From NCBI GenBank assembly GCA_022647575.1, contig JALCKY010000001.1, forward strand, positions 124,001-188,000: 64,000 nucleotides of DNA. The letters run 5' to 3'. This document shows, piece by piece, positions 1 to 9,815 of the stretch. Numbering within the stretch: position 1 is the stretch's first letter; each line of letters opens with the position of its first letter. The DNA is from Lachnospiraceae bacterium (GTDB lineage: Bacteria > Bacillota > Clostridia > Lachnospirales > Lachnospiraceae). The notes below the pieces were generated by a model that saw nothing but the letters and a program-made list of their open reading frames with translations, did not search any database and was not told the origin of the DNA. The position numbers and the translations under genes are program-made.

Positions 1-31
1 CTCCTGAAGGCACTCGGCTTTAAGGAGTTTC

Positions 32-622
32 ATGACTGATTCGGATAACAGGAACAACTTAACAGAGGATCCGGAAGAGGAGACTTCCGCCGCACCGCAG
101 AAATCCGCGGGCAGCGAAATCCTTTCCTATGTGATCATGCTCGCTTCGGTGGTGCTGATCATGCTGCTTCTGAACAATTTCGTCGTGATCAATGCCCGGA
201 TTCCTTCTTCTTCCATGGAAAACACCATCATGGTCAATGACCAGATTCTCGGCAACCGCCTGGCCTATCTTTCGTCGGACCCCAAAAGGTTCGATATCAT
301 CATCTTCAAATATCCGGATGATGAAAGCAAGCTGTTCATCAAGAGGGTCATCGGCCTTCCGGGCGATATCGTGAATATCGTCGACGGGAAAGTCTACATT
401 GACGGAAGCACCGATCCGCTGGACGACAGCTTCTGCCGGGAGACGCCCCAGGGCTCCTTCGGTCCGTATACCGTCCCCGACAACTGTTATTTCGTCATGG
501 GCGACAACCGGAACGACAGCCATGATTCGCGCTACTGGACGAATACTTATGTCAGAAAGGACCAGATTCTCGGCAGGGCCTTTTTCCGCTACTGGCCGCT
601 GAACAAGATCGGCCCGATATAG
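32..622 (+). CDS. lepB: Signal peptidase I
   Basis: Type I signal peptidase (S26 family), which removes signal peptides from exported proteins at the outer face of the membrane. The 196-residue protein has an acidic cytoplasmic tail, one membrane segment at about residues 31-52, then the catalytic region. The Ser-Met pair in IPSSSMENTI gives nucleophile Ser61. The general base is Lys104 in FIKRVIGLPGD. The conserved GDNRNDSHDSR box lies near residues 157-167. The length fits the short Gram-positive type with a single membrane anchor. The ATG follows AAGGAG by 5 bases. recU starts 10 bases downstream, so the two are probably co-transcribed. Confidence 0.96.
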   Translation: MTDSDNRNNLTEDPEEETSAAPQKSAGSEILSYVIMLASVVLIMLLLNNFVVINARIPSSSMENTIMVNDQILGNRLAYLSSDPKRFDIIIFKYPDDESKLFIKRVIGLPGDIVNIVDGKVYIDGSTDPLDDSFCRETPQGSFGPYTVPDNCYFVMGDNRNDSHDSRYWTNTYVRKDQILGRAFFRYWPLNKIGPI

Positions 623-632
623 AAAGGCAGCT

Positions 633-1172
633 ATGGCTACATGGAATTCCAGAGGTCTTAGGGGGTCTACCCTGGAGGATCTCATCAACCTGACAATCGA
701 GCAGTACCGGGAAAAAGGGCTGGCCGTCATCCAGAAGATTCCGACCCCGATCACGCCGATTGAGATCGACAAGAAAAGCCGTCACATCACCCTGGCTTAT
801 TTTGAGCAGAAGAGCACGGTCGACTACGTCGGTGCGGTTCAGGGAATTCCGGTCTGCTTTGATGCCAAGGAATGCCGGGAAGATACATTCCCCCTGGCGA
901 ACATCCACGAGCACCAGGTAACCTTCATGGAGGACTTTGAAAAGCAGGACGGGGCGGCATTCCTGCTCATTTCCTTTACGGCCAGACGGGAGTACTATTA
1001 CATGACCTTCCGGGAAATGAAGCAGTTCTGGGACCGCATGAAAAACGGCGGACGGAAAAGCTTCCTGTATTCGGAACTGAACCCGAAATACTTTATCGGA
1101 AACGACAGAGGAAATACGATACCGATCCTTGAGGGGATCAAGACAGATTTGGATGAGAGGGAATCATGCTGA
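633..1172 (+). CDS. recU: Holliday junction resolvase RecU
   Basis: RecU-type Holliday junction resolvase, the Firmicutes counterpart of RuvC, acting in homologous recombination and chromosome segregation. The 179 residues match the family length. The N-terminus (NSRGLRGSTLEDLINLT) is the RecU signature. A nuclease core follows, with a conserved Asp in STVDYVG and the Asp-Ala-Lys-Glu stretch in VCFDAKE (D-x-K type active site). The C-terminal region has the usual aromatic YYYMTF segment. The gene follows lepB closely and its last 7 bases overlap the hisZ start, suggesting one transcript. In many Firmicutes recU is paired with a penicillin-binding protein gene; here it is not. Confidence 0.92.
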   Translation: MATWNSRGLRGSTLEDLINLTIEQYREKGLAVIQKIPTPITPIEIDKKSRHITLAYFEQKSTVDYVGAVQGIPVCFDAKECREDTFPLANIHEHQVTFMEDFEKQDGAAFLLISFTARREYYYMTFREMKQFWDRMKNGGRKSFLYSELNPKYFIGNDRGNTIPILEGIKTDLDERESC

Positions 1173-2167
1173 GAATGTTTCATACACCGGACGGATTCCG
1201 GGATATCTGCGGAGAAGAATGCAGGCGGAAAACAGATCTGATGGCAAAGCTCCACAAGGTCTTCGTTTCCTATGGCTATGAGGATATCGAAACGCCGACC
1301 GTTGAATATTTTGACGTCTTCGGCAGCGACATTGGGACGACTCCGTCGAAGGATCTTTACAAGTTCTTTGACCGCGACGGCAACACGCTGGTGCTCCGTC
1401 CGGATTTCACGCCTTCCATTGCAAGGGCCGTCTCCATGTATTATGAAGAACAGCCAAGGCCCCTGCGCCTGTGCTACGAGGGCAGCACTTTTGCCAACAG
1501 TTCCGACCTGCAGGGCCGCCTGAAGGAAACCACGCAGATGGGCGTCGAGATGCTGGGAGATTCTTCCGCGGAAGCCGATGCGGAAATCCTTTCGTTGACC
1601 ATCGACCTGCTGAAGAAAGCCGGCCTGAAAAGCTTTCAGGTCAGCGTCGGGGAAGTGGATTTCTTTAAATCGCTGGCTGAAGATTCCGGTCTCTCGGAAG
1701 AAGAGATCGAACAGATCCGCCAGCTGATCTCCAACAAGAATTTCTTCGGGGTTCAGGAGCTTCTGGACCGCACGAAGCTTTCTTCCAAAATAAAAACAGC
1801 TTTCGTCAATCTGCCGCAGCTTTTCGGAGGTTCCGAAGTGCTGGACTCGGCAGAGAAATTAGCCATCAGCCGCCGTTCCCGGGAAGCCATTATCCGGCTG
1901 CGCGAGATTTATTCGATCCTGAAGGAGAAGGGCGTCGAGAAGTACATCTCCTTTGATTTCGGCTCGCTGAGCAAGTACAAATACTACACAGGCATTATTT
2001 TCTCCGCCTTCACTTACGGAAGCGGTGAACCGGTTGCCAAAGGCGGCCGCTACGATGCGCTGCTTTCCCATTTCGGGAAGGATGAGCCGGCTGTCGGAGT
2101 CGGTCTTTATTTCGATCAGCTGATGGCCGTCCGCAGCCGTTCCGAAAGAAGGAGGAATGCAGAATGA
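1166..2167 (+). CDS. hisZ: ATP phosphoribosyltransferase regulatory subunit HisZ
   Basis: Regulatory subunit of the hetero-octameric ATP phosphoribosyltransferase, used with short-form HisG in the first step of histidine synthesis. It is a histidyl-tRNA synthetase paralogue. The class II synthetase core is visible ([12 protein letters not shown] near the start, motif 2-like [13 protein letters not shown] at about residues 76-88, and a C-terminal [12 protein letters not shown] motif). At 333 residues it lacks the anticodon-binding domain of true HisRS. The ATG is preceded by GAGAGGG and overlaps the recU end by 7 bases. Its stop overlaps the proper hisG start as ATGA. It opens the his cluster. 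Confidence 0.93.
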   Translation: MLRMFHTPDGFRDICGEECRRKTDLMAKLHKVFVSYGYEDIETPTVEYFDVFGSDIGTTPSKDLYKFFDRDGNTLVLRPDFTPSIARAVSMYYEEQPRPLRLCYEGSTFANSSDLQGRLKETTQMGVEMLGDSSAEADAEILSLTIDLLKKAGLKSFQVSVGEVDFFKSLAEDSGLSEEEIEQIRQLISNKNFFGVQELLDRTKLSSKIKTAFVNLPQLFGGSEVLDSAEKLAISRRSREAIIRLREIYSILKEKGVEKYISFDFGSLSKYKYYTGIIFSAFTYGSGEPVAKGGRYDALLSHFGKDEPAVGVGLYFDQLMAVRSRSERRRNAE

Positions 2168-2801
2168 GACCTCTGACCATCGCCCTGACCAAGGGCCGTC
2201 TGGCAGGACAGACCATGGAGCTTTTCGGAAGATCGGCATTACCGCCGAAGAAATGGAAGACCCGAAGACCCGGAAGCTGATCTTTGAAAACCGCAAACTC
2301 GGGCTGAATTTCTTCCTGGCAAAGGGGCCCGATGTTCCGACGTATGTCGAATACGGAGCGGCCGATATCGGCATCGTGGGCTATGACACGATCCTGGAAG
2401 AGGGGCGGAAGCTTTATGAAGTCCTAGACCTCGGCTTCGGGAAATGCCGCATGTGCGTCTGCGGACCTTCGTCCGCCCGCAAGTATCTCGAACACAGCGA
2501 AATGATCCGCGTCGCGACGAAGTACCCGAACATCGCCCGCGATTATTTCTTCAATAAAAAACATCAGACCGTGGAGATCATCAAGCTGAACGGTTCCATC
2601 GAACTGGCACCGATCGTCGGCCTGTCTGAAGTGATTGTCGATATTGTGGAGACCGGTTCCACGCTGAAGGAGAACGGGCTGGAAGTCCTGGAGGAAATCT
2701 GCCCGCTGTCCGCACGCATGGTCGTGAACCGTGTCAGCATGAAAATGGAAAATGAACGCATTTCCGAACTTATTCACAGCTGCAAAGGGGCATTAAAATG
2801 A
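2164..2801 (+). pseudogene. hisG: ATP phosphoribosyltransferase HisG, short form, single-base frameshift
   Basis: Short-form ATP phosphoribosyltransferase catalytic subunit; expected length about 212 residues, requires HisZ. The correct start is the ATG at 2164, overlapping the hisZ stop as ATGA, and reads [20 protein letters not shown]. About 60 bases in, the reading frame breaks: the HisG sequence ([17 protein letters not shown]) continues in the next frame. Restoring one base in CTTTTCGGAAG (about 2221-2230) gives the expected ELF-x-KIGIT. As it stands the peptide from 2164 stops at 2280. The rest is well conserved, including [16 protein letters not shown] and the PRPP-type loop [15 protein letters not shown], so either a recent mutation or a sequence error is likely. 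It overlaps hisD by 4 bases. Confidence 0.88.
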
Positions 2802-4129
2802 AAACAGTCAGACTTACAGAATCAAGCTTCGGCACGATTACCGAAAACATGCTGAAGCGCAGTACCTCAAGCTATCCGAAGCAGGAAGCCGCCGTTAAGG
2901 AGATCCTTGAAAATGTCCGCACGAACAGGGATCAGGCGGTCTTTTCCTATACGAAGCAGTTCGACGGTGCCACCGTCAGTGCGCGCAATATCCGCATCAC
3001 GGAAAAAGAAGAAAAGGAAGCCTACAAAACCGTCGGACCGGAGCTGGTCGGCATCATCCGCAAGGCTCTTGCCAATATCCGTACCTACCATGAACGGCAG
3101 ATCCGTCAAAGCTGGTTCTCCACTACAGAAGACGGCACCCTGCTCGGCCAGAAGGTCACCGCGCTGAACCGCGTGGGTGTCTATGTCCCGGGCGGGAAGG
3201 CGGCCTATCCTTCCACGGTCCTGATGAACATCGTCCCCGCAAAAGTGGCAGGCGTTCCGCATATCGTGATGTGCACGCCCTGCGGACGCGACGGAAAAGT
3301 CTGTCCGACGACGCTGGTTGCCGCAAAGGAAGCCGGAGCGGATGAAGTCTACCGCATCGGCGGCGCACAGGCCATTGCCGCCATGGCTTACGGAACGGAA
3401 TCGATACCGAAGGTCGATAAGATCGTCGGCCCCGGAAACATTTACGTGGCGCTTGCCAAAAGAGCTGTCTACGGTCACGTGGCCATCGATTCTGTTGCAG
3501 GCCCGAGCGAAATCCTGGTACTGGCTGATGAGACGGCCAATCCCAGATATGTCGCCGCGGATCTCCTGAGCCAGGCAGAGCATGACGAGCTTGCCTCCGC
3601 CATCCTGGTCACGACTTCAGCCGAACTCGGCAAGGCCGTATCGGATGAGGTCGACGGATTCCTGAAGACTCTTTCCAGGAAAGAGATCATCAGCAAGTCC
3701 CTGGAGAATTTCGGCAGGATCCTGATTGCCTCCGATATGGAGAAAGCCATTGAAGCGGTCAATGAGATTGCTTCCGAGCATCTGGAAATCGTCACGGCCG
3801 ATCCGTTCCTGACCATGACGAAAATCCGGAACGCCGGGGCCATTTTCCTCGGAAGCTATTCCTCCGAGCCGCTGGGCGATTATTTCGCGGGTCCGAACCA
3901 CGTGCTTCCGACCAACGGAACGGCAAAGTTCTTCTCGCCGCTTTCCGTGGATGATTTCATCAAGAAGAGCTCCGTGATCTATTATTCCAGGGAAGCACTG
4001 GAGCCGCTTCATAAAGACATCGAGGCTTTCGCAAAGGCAGAGGGCCTGACGGCACACGCAAATTCCATTGCTGTACGATTCGAGGGAAAAAAGAATGGGA
4101 AGAAGAGCAGAAGTAAAAAGAACGACTAA
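2798..4129 (+). CDS. hisD: Histidinol dehydrogenase
   Basis: NAD-dependent zinc enzyme catalysing the last two steps of histidine synthesis, histidinol to histidine. The 443-residue protein carries the family signature from [14 protein letters not shown] through LLSQAEHD, a preceding [15 protein letters not shown] stretch, and the catalytic Glu-His pair in ASEHLEIV. The zinc-site region [12 protein letters not shown] is present. The start overlaps the hisG stop as ATGA, with AAAGGGG upstream. The last 35 bases overlap hisB and encode a lysine-rich tail ([14 protein letters not shown]), making the protein slightly longer than usual. Confidence 0.96.
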   Translation: MKTVRLTESSFGTITENMLKRSTSSYPKQEAAVKEILENVRTNRDQAVFSYTKQFDGATVSARNIRITEKEEKEAYKTVGPELVGIIRKALANIRTYHERQIRQSWFSTTEDGTLLGQKVTALNRVGVYVPGGKAAYPSTVLMNIVPAKVAGVPHIVMCTPCGRDGKVCPTTLVAAKEAGADEVYRIGGAQAIAAMAYGTESIPKVDKIVGPGNIYVALAKRAVYGHVAIDSVAGPSEILVLADETANPRYVAADLLSQAEHDELASAILVTTSAELGKAVSDEVDGFLKTLSRKEIISKSLENFGRILIASDMEKAIEAVNEIASEHLEIVTADPFLTMTKIRNAGAIFLGSYSSEPLGDYFAGPNHVLPTNGTAKFFSPLSVDDFIKKSSVIYYSREALEPLHKDIEAFAKAEGLTAHANSIAVRFEGKKNGKKSRSKKND

Positions 4130-4682
4130 GGAAACGGATATTACGGTCAGCATTGACCTGGACGGAACCGGAAAAGCCGATATCTCAACGGGAATCGGTT
4201 TCTTCGACCATATGCTGGAAGCGGTTGCCCGCCACGGCTTCTTTGACCTGACCGTAAAGGCAAAGGGCGATCTGCAGGTGGATGCCCATCATACGATCGA
4301 GGATACCGGCATCGTGCTCGGCCAGGCGATTGCGCAGGCGGTCGGAGATAAAAAGGGTATCCGCCGCTACGGATATTTTGTCCTGCCGATGGATGAGACG
4401 CTGGTGGTCTGTGCCGTCGATCTGTGCGGGCGGGCATATTATGCCTCCAACATCGTTTTCTCCGTCCCGATGATCGGAGAATTTGAAACGGAAATGATGC
4501 GGGAATTCTTCCTCGCCGTTGCCAATAATGCCCAGATGAATCTCCATATCCGCAAGCTGGACGGATTCAACAACCACCATCTGGCAGAAGCCTCGTTCAA
4601 GGCCTTTGCCAAGGCGCTGGACATGGCAACATCCGTGGATCCCAGAATTACCGACGTGCTTTCTACGAAAGGAACGCTATGA
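4095..4682 (+). CDS. hisB: Imidazoleglycerol-phosphate dehydratase
   Basis: Monofunctional HisB, a manganese enzyme dehydrating imidazole glycerol phosphate. The metal-binding repeats are clear: [24 protein letters not shown] near the N-terminal half and [12 protein letters not shown] near the C-terminus. The frame is open further upstream, but the ATG at 4095 gives the family's normal start ([16 protein letters not shown]) and length (195 residues); GAGGG lies 9 bases before it. It overlaps hisD by 35 bases and hisIE by 4, so the cluster is translationally coupled. No HisB-N phosphatase domain is fused. Confidence 0.95.
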   Translation: MGRRAEVKRTTKETDITVSIDLDGTGKADISTGIGFFDHMLEAVARHGFFDLTVKAKGDLQVDAHHTIEDTGIVLGQAIAQAVGDKKGIRRYGYFVLPMDETLVVCAVDLCGRAYYASNIVFSVPMIGEFETEMMREFFLAVANNAQMNLHIRKLDGFNNHHLAEASFKAFAKALDMATSVDPRITDVLSTKGTL

Positions 4683-5959
4683 GCAAGAAACTGATTCCAT
4701 GTCTCTATATGGCTGAGGGAAAGGCCGTGACCGGTTTCGGGCACAAGAATATTTTCGGAGACGGCGGCCTGAAAGAACTGTCAGCCTTCTATTCACAGAA
4801 CGGGGCGGACGGACTTCTGGTATTCGACTTTTCCTCTGACGACAAAGAGCATGACGAAGCCATCCAGTGCCTGAAGGACATCTGCGAGGCGTCCCAGATT
4901 CCGGTCGGAGGCTGCGGCAATATCCGCAGAGTCGAAGACGTAAAGAAGATTCTCTATGCCGGATGCGAGTACGCCGTGCTGAACGGCTCCAAGCAGTCGA
5001 ATATCGACATGCTCAGGGAAGTGTCCCAGCGTTTCGGAAAAGAAAAAATATCCGTCAGCATCTCGGACATGGAGGAATTCCTCCCGAACAGGGAACTGAT
5101 CAATCTGTATGCCGGAAGCATCCTGCTTCTGGATACGATTCAGGACGAGATCAAAAAAGAAACGTCCCTGCCGGTCTGCCTCCATACGGAAGCTTCGGAT
5201 GAAAAGGAAATCATCCGTCTGATGCAGAGTCCTTCCATCCAGGCCGTTACCGGAAGATTCATCAGCCGGAAAGAAACCAATCTCGAAGCCATGAAGAAGA
5301 AACTGAAAGCGGAAGGCGTGGAAACGGGAGCCTCGGTCAGCGCCATTTCCTGGGATGACTTCAAGACGGACGCAAACGGACTGGTGCCGGTCATTGCCCA
5401 GGACTGCCGGACGGACAAAGTCCTGATGCTGGCCTATATGAACCGCGAGGCTTTTGAAAAGACTCTGGAGATCGGCCGCATGACCTACTGGAGCCGCAGC
5501 CGGCAGAAACTGTGGACAAAAGGCGAAACATCGGGTCATTTCCAGTATGTGAAGTCCCTGACGCTGGACTGCGACAACGATACCATCCTCGCGCGCGTCG
5601 CCCAGGTCGGACCTGCCTGCCATACCGGCAGTCCTACCTGCTTCTTCAAAGAACTCACTTCCTCCGGCGAAGAAGAGAAAAATCCCCTGCGGATTCTGGA
5701 AAGCGTTTATGCCGTGATCGAAGACCGTCGGAAAAACCCGAAGGAAGGCTCGTATACCAACTACCTCTTTGACAAGGGAATTGATAAAATCCTGAAAAAG
5801 GTCGGAGAGGAGAATACCGAAATCATCATCGCAGCGAAGAATCCCGATCCTTCGGAAATCAAATATGAAATCTCCGATTATCTCTACCATCTGATGGTGC
5901 TGATGTCGGAAAAAGGAGTAACGTGGGAAGAGATCATGAATGAACTCTCCCGCAGATAG
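4679..5959 (+). CDS. hisIE: HisF/HisA-like degenerate barrel fused to HisIE
   Basis: Three-part histidine protein of 426 residues. Residues about 1-215 resemble a HisF/HisA (beta-alpha)8 barrel: [15 protein letters not shown], later [17 protein letters not shown]. Residue 10 is Tyr where HisF and HisA carry a catalytic Asp, so I infer this half is catalytically dead. Residues about 225-325 are HisI (phosphoribosyl-AMP cyclohydrolase): [30 protein letters not shown] and the zinc cysteines of CHTGSPTCF. The last 100 residues are HisE (phosphoribosyl-ATP diphosphatase): [13 protein letters not shown] and [18 protein letters not shown] precedes the ATG; it overlaps hisB by 4 bases. hisA, hisF, hisH and hisC are not in the window. 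Confidence 0.88.
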   Translation: MSKKLIPCLYMAEGKAVTGFGHKNIFGDGGLKELSAFYSQNGADGLLVFDFSSDDKEHDEAIQCLKDICEASQIPVGGCGNIRRVEDVKKILYAGCEYAVLNGSKQSNIDMLREVSQRFGKEKISVSISDMEEFLPNRELINLYAGSILLLDTIQDEIKKETSLPVCLHTEASDEKEIIRLMQSPSIQAVTGRFISRKETNLEAMKKKLKAEGVETGASVSAISWDDFKTDANGLVPVIAQDCRTDKVLMLAYMNREAFEKTLEIGRMTYWSRSRQKLWTKGETSGHFQYVKSLTLDCDNDTILARVAQVGPACHTGSPTCFFKELTSSGEEEKNPLRILESVYAVIEDRRKNPKEGSYTNYLFDKGIDKILKKVGEENTEIIIAAKNPDPSEIKYEISDYLYHLMVLMSEKGVTWEEIMNELSRR

Positions 5960-5960
5960 A

Positions 5961-7832
5961 ATGAGCAGACTCGCACTCAGCGACAGGATCCTTTTATCAA
6001 TCGATAAGCCTGCACGCTATATCGGAAATGAATTTCACTGCATCATCAAGGACAAGTCGCTGACCTCGGTCAGGTTTGCGATGTGCTTCCCTGATGTCTA
6101 TGAAATCGGAATGTCCCATCTCGGCATCCAGATTATCTATGAAGAGCTGAACCGCATGCCTGACGTCTGGTGTGAACGGGTCTATTCCCCGTGGACAGAT
6201 CTTCACCGGATCATGAAAGAACAGAAGATTCCGCTCTTTGCCCTGGAGTCGCAGGATCCCGTGAAAGACTTCGATTTCCTCGGCATCACGATCCAGTATG
6301 AGATGTGCTATACGAACATTCTGCAGATTCTCGATCTTTCCGGCATTCCGCTTCATTCATGCGACCGGACGGACTTCAGCGTTCCGCTGGTAATCGGCGG
6401 AGGTCCCTGCGCCTACAATCCGGAACCCCTGGCCGAATTCTTCGATCTCTTTTATATCGGAGAATCGGAGGTGCGCTACCGCGAGCTTTTCGACATCTAT
6501 AAACAGGCACGCAAGGATGGCATTTCACGGAAAGAATTCCTGATCCGGGCTTCCCGGATCCCGGGCATCTATGTCCCTTCTCTCTATGAGGCATCCTACG
6601 GAGAAGACGGAACGCTTTCTTCCTTTGCCCCGGTCATGGAATCGGTTCCCGAAAAAGTGGAGCGCCAGTGCGTTTCCGATTTTGCGGGTTCTCCTTATCC
6701 GAAGCATCCGATCGTGCCGTTTCTCCGCCCGATCCAGGACCGCGTGACCCTTGAGATCCAGAGAGGCTGCATCCGCGGATGCCGCTTCTGCCAGGCCGGC
6801 ATGATTTACCGGCCGCTGCGCGAAAGAAATCTGGAAGATCTGGAAGCCTATGCCGATGAAATGCTTTCCTGCACCGGATACGACGAGATATCGCTCAGCT
6901 CCTTAAGCTCCAGCGACTACCGCTATCTCCCGGAGCTTCTCGATTACCTGATCCGCACGACAAGGGAAAAGAATGTCAATATTTCCCTGCCTTCCCTGAG
7001 GATTGATGCCTTTTCCCTGGATGTCATGAAGAAGGTGCAGGACATCCGCAAGAGTTCGCTGACGTTCGCACCGGAGGCGGGAACCCAGCGCATGCGCGAT
7101 GTCATCAACAAGGGAATCACGGAAGAAGATATCCTGAACGGCTCTGCGGAAGCTTTCCGTGGCGGCTGGAAAAAGGTCAAGCTCTATTTCATGCTGGGCC
7201 TGCCGACGGAAACCGAAGAAGATCGTGAGGCGATTGCCGATGTGGCTGAAAAAATCGCGGAAACCTATTACGATACGGTTCCGAAAGAAGAACGCCACGG
7301 AAAATGCGAGATTTCCGTCAGTACTTCTTTCTTTATTCCCAAGCCGTTCACGCCGCTGCAGTGGGAGCCGATGCACCGGGCAGAGGACTATGTCGCTTTT
7401 GCCCACACGGTACTGACGTCCATTCATTCAAAGCTGAATCAGCGTGCCATCCATTACAGCTGGCACGAGCCCGACGTCTCCGTCCTGGAAGGCGTGCTGG
7501 CACGCGGCGACCGGCGGCTGTCCGCAGTCATCGAAAAGGCCTATGAGAACGGGGCTCTTTTCGATTCCTGGAGCGATCTTTTCAAACCGGAAGCCTGGTC
7601 AAAAGCCTTTGCGGACTGCGGCATCGATCCGGAATTCTACACCCTGCGCAAGCGCAGCGAAGACGAGCTGCTGCCCTGGGACTTCATCCGTGCCGGCGTC
7701 ACGAAAGAATTTCTTCTGAAAGAGAAACATCAGGCGGAAGCTGGACTGGTGACTCCGAACTGCCGTGAAAAATGCAGCGCCTGCGGAGCAGCCCGCTGCA
7801 AGGGAGGGGTGTGCCTTGAAGATAAGGGTTAA
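5961..7832 (+). CDS. Radical SAM protein with B12-binding-like N-terminus (TIGR03960-type)
   Basis: Radical SAM enzyme of unknown substrate. The N-terminal 190 residues resemble a cobalamin-binding-like Rossmann region (FAMCFPDVYEIGMSHLGIQ, later VIGGGPCAYNPEPLAEFFD). The radical SAM core carries the cluster motif CIRGCRFC, a CX3CX2C, in RGCIRGCRFCQAG. The C-terminus holds a cysteine-rich patch (CREKCSACGAARCKGGVC), possibly a further metal site. The ATG at 5961, one base after hisIE ends, gives the expected family start. It overlaps a DUF2344 gene by 17 bases, the usual partner of this family (TIGR03936). An RNase E/G and ribosomal protein genes follow. The biochemical role is not known to me. 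Confidence 0.85.
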   Translation: MSRLALSDRILLSIDKPARYIGNEFHCIIKDKSLTSVRFAMCFPDVYEIGMSHLGIQIIYEELNRMPDVWCERVYSPWTDLHRIMKEQKIPLFALESQDPVKDFDFLGITIQYEMCYTNILQILDLSGIPLHSCDRTDFSVPLVIGGGPCAYNPEPLAEFFDLFYIGESEVRYRELFDIYKQARKDGISRKEFLIRASRIPGIYVPSLYEASYGEDGTLSSFAPVMESVPEKVERQCVSDFAGSPYPKHPIVPFLRPIQDRVTLEIQRGCIRGCRFCQAGMIYRPLRERNLEDLEAYADEMLSCTGYDEISLSSLSSSDYRYLPELLDYLIRTTREKNVNISLPSLRIDAFSLDVMKKVQDIRKSSLTFAPEAGTQRMRDVINKGITEEDILNGSAEAFRGGWKKVKLYFMLGLPTETEEDREAIADVAEKIAETYYDTVPKEERHGKCEISVSTSFFIPKPFTPLQWEPMHRAEDYVAFAHTVLTSIHSKLNQRAIHYSWHEPDVSVLEGVLARGDRRLSAVIEKAYENGALFDSWSDLFKPEAWSKAFADCGIDPEFYTLRKRSEDELLPWDFIRAGVTKEFLLKEKHQAEAGLVTPNCREKCSACGAARCKGGVCLEDKG

Positions 7833-8604
7833 ATTCTCCAAGACGGGCCGCATGCGTTTCATCGGCCATCTTGATACGCTGCGCTATTTCCAGAAGGCAA
7901 TCGCACGGAGCGGCCTGAAGGCTGTCTACACGAAGGGCTACAGCCCCCATATGATTCTTTCCTTTGCCTCCCCGCTGGGTGTCGGAGACACCGGAATGGG
8001 CGAATATTTCGATTTGGAGATTGGGTACCGGGATCCGTTCATCACGCCGGAAGAAGTTTCCCTTCTCAGGGATATCGGAGTGGAAGAAGACTCCCTGCCC
8101 GAAACCGTCTCTTCCGCGGAAATGGTTCAGATGCTGAATGCGGCCATGACCGACGGGATGAGGATTCTTTCCGTCAGACGGATTCCGGAAGGACGTTCCG
8201 GAAATGCCATGGCCAGCGTCTGCCTTGCGGATTACATCGTGTCTTTCCGGGACGGTTTCCTTTCCGGGACCGATCTGAAGACGGAATGGCCGGAATTCCT
8301 GAAGCAGGATTCCATCCTCATTGAGAAGGAAGGCAAGGCAGGCATCCGGACCGTGGATATCCGTCCGATGATTCTGGAGAGCAGCCTCAATCCGCTTCTC
8401 GGCGGCATCTATCTGAAGTGCCTGACCGGAAGCGCTGCGAACCTGAAGCCGGAATCCCTGATCGAGGCTTTCTGCCGGTTTGAACAGGTACCGTATGACG
8501 AACTGGGAGTTTCCGTCTGCAGACTCGACCTGTACGATTCACAGGGCGTATCTCTCGGAGAAGCCGGAGAGATCCTGGAAAAAAACGCAGCCGTCCAGCC
8601 GTAA
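7816..8604 (+). CDS. DUF2344 radical-SAM-linked protein (TIGR03936-type)
   Basis: Partner of the preceding radical SAM protein, function unknown. The family start is reproduced by a TTG at 7816 reading LKIRVKFSKTGRMRFIGHLD. The purine-rich site AGGGAGGGG at 7801-7809 lies at the correct distance and decides for this start over an in-frame upstream ATG at 7765, which would overlap the previous gene far more. The 262-residue protein includes the conserved YTKGYSPHMILSFASPLGVG segment. In some genomes the two parts are fused. Its stop codon lies inside a 20-bp tandem duplication that separates it from the RNase gene. Confidence 0.82.
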   Translation: MKIRVKFSKTGRMRFIGHLDTLRYFQKAIARSGLKAVYTKGYSPHMILSFASPLGVGDTGMGEYFDLEIGYRDPFITPEEVSLLRDIGVEEDSLPETVSSAEMVQMLNAAMTDGMRILSVRRIPEGRSGNAMASVCLADYIVSFRDGFLSGTDLKTEWPEFLKQDSILIEKEGKAGIRTVDIRPMILESSLNPLLGGIYLKCLTGSAANLKPESLIEAFCRFEQVPYDELGVSVCRLDLYDSQGVSLGEAGEILEKNAAVQP

Positions 8605-8631
8605 AACTTTTCGTCCAGCCGTAAGACTTTT
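8592..8631 (+). repeat. 20-bp tandem duplication spanning a stop codon
   Basis: Two adjacent 20-bp units (8592-8611 and 8612-8631) differ at one base (A/G at the 14th position). The first contains the TAA stop of the DUF2344 gene and the second a duplicate of it, extending the gap before the RNase gene. Confidence 0.9.
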
Positions 8632-8644
8632 GAAAGAAGCGAGA

Positions 8645-9778
8645 ATGCCGTCTGATTACATCGTAACGGAACTGACAAGAAACGGAGAAAAATTCCTGGC
8701 AGCCGCCCTCTATGAGGACGGTTCTCTTGCAATGCTCCGCATGGAGAAAGAAAAAAGCGATTCCATCACCGGATGCATTTACCGCGGCATCGTCGACTCC
8801 GTGTCCAAGAATATTTCCTCGGCTTTCATCGATATCGGAAAGAAAGATCTCTGCTTTCTGACGATGGGGAAGCAGAAAGTCCTTCCGTCCTCGAAAGTGA
8901 CCGTACAGATCACGAAAGATGCAGCCGGCCTGAAACAGCCCTGCTGCTCGCTGAAACTTTCCATACCGGGCAGATATGCGGTCGTTTCGGATACGAAAGA
9001 GGGAATCTCCTTTTCCTCGAAGCTGACCGCGGAGCAGAAGGATCTGATCGGGAAATGGATCGATCCTGCTGCCGCATCCGGCTTTCATTTCCTGATCCGG
9101 ACCAACGCGGCCTATGCCGACAAGGCTTCCCTGAATGCCGAACTTTCCGGGCTGTCCGCCCAGCTTCAGTCCATCCGCGAAAAAGCGGAAACGGCCAAAA
9201 GCCGGACGCTGCTGTATGCACCGAAGCCTTTTTACGTACAGATGCTGCGCGACTTCTATGAGGTGCCGGACCGGGTCCGAAGCGATATCCCGAAAATTGC
9301 AGAAGAGCTTTCCTGCCCGCTCTATGAAGACAGAAGTCTTTCCCTGGCCGATCTGAAGGGGCTTCCCCATGATCTGGACAGGCTGACGCAGAAAAAAGTC
9401 TGGCTGAAATGCGGAGGCTTTCTTGTCATCGAACAGACCGAGGCATTTGTTTCCATCGACGTGAATACCGGAAAATGCCTGAAGGGCAGAAGTGCGGAAG
9501 AGACTTACCGGAAGGTCAATCTGGAAGCAGCGGCCGAAGCGGCCCGTCAGATTGCGCTCCGGAATCTTTCCGGAATGATCCTGATCGATTTTATCAATAT
9601 GGAGAATCCCGATCACAACGAGGAACTGTTCAATGTCATGAGAAAGCTTCTCCGGAAGGATCACGTCCATGCCGAGGCGGTCGACCTGACGAAACTTGGA
9701 ATCCTGGAGATCCTCAGGCAGAAAATCGAAAAGCCGCTTTCCGAAACGCTGGGAGAAACAAACAGCGGAAATACCTGA
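8645..9778 (+). CDS. rng: Ribonuclease E/G family endoribonuclease
   Basis: RNase E/G-type endoribonuclease, expected to cut single-stranded RNA during rRNA maturation and mRNA decay. The S1-like domain lies near residues 35-110 (GCIYRGIVDSVSKNISSAFIDIG). The catalytic DNase I-like region carries the metal-binding aspartates in VSIDVNTGKC and MILIDFINME, with RQIALRNLSG between them. The frame is open well upstream, but the ATG at 8645 preceded by GAAAGAAGCGAG gives the family start. At 377 residues it is short: it ends soon after the catalytic region, and the CPxCxG zinc link and small domain of the E. coli enzymes are absent. rplU follows. Confidence 0.87.
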   Translation: MPSDYIVTELTRNGEKFLAAALYEDGSLAMLRMEKEKSDSITGCIYRGIVDSVSKNISSAFIDIGKKDLCFLTMGKQKVLPSSKVTVQITKDAAGLKQPCCSLKLSIPGRYAVVSDTKEGISFSSKLTAEQKDLIGKWIDPAAASGFHFLIRTNAAYADKASLNAELSGLSAQLQSIREKAETAKSRTLLYAPKPFYVQMLRDFYEVPDRVRSDIPKIAEELSCPLYEDRSLSLADLKGLPHDLDRLTQKKVWLKCGGFLVIEQTEAFVSIDVNTGKCLKGRSAEETYRKVNLEAAAEAARQIALRNLSGMILIDFINMENPDHNEELFNVMRKLLRKDHVHAEAVDLTKLGILEILRQKIEKPLSETLGETNSGNT

Positions 9779-9786
9779 TTTTTCAT

Positions 9787-9815
9787 TTGACGGAAGGCTC
9801 ATTTTATGTTAATAT
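9787..9815 (+). promoter_or_regulatory. Sigma-A promoter for rplU-rpmA
   Basis: TTGACG at 9787-9792, 17-bp spacer, TAATAT at 9810-9815, in the gap directly upstream of the L21 leader. Confidence 0.75.

Noticed and set aside
2164..2280. Programmed frameshift in hisG
   Set aside because: No slippery heptamer or stimulatory structure at the break, and hisG is not known for recoding; error or mutation is simpler.
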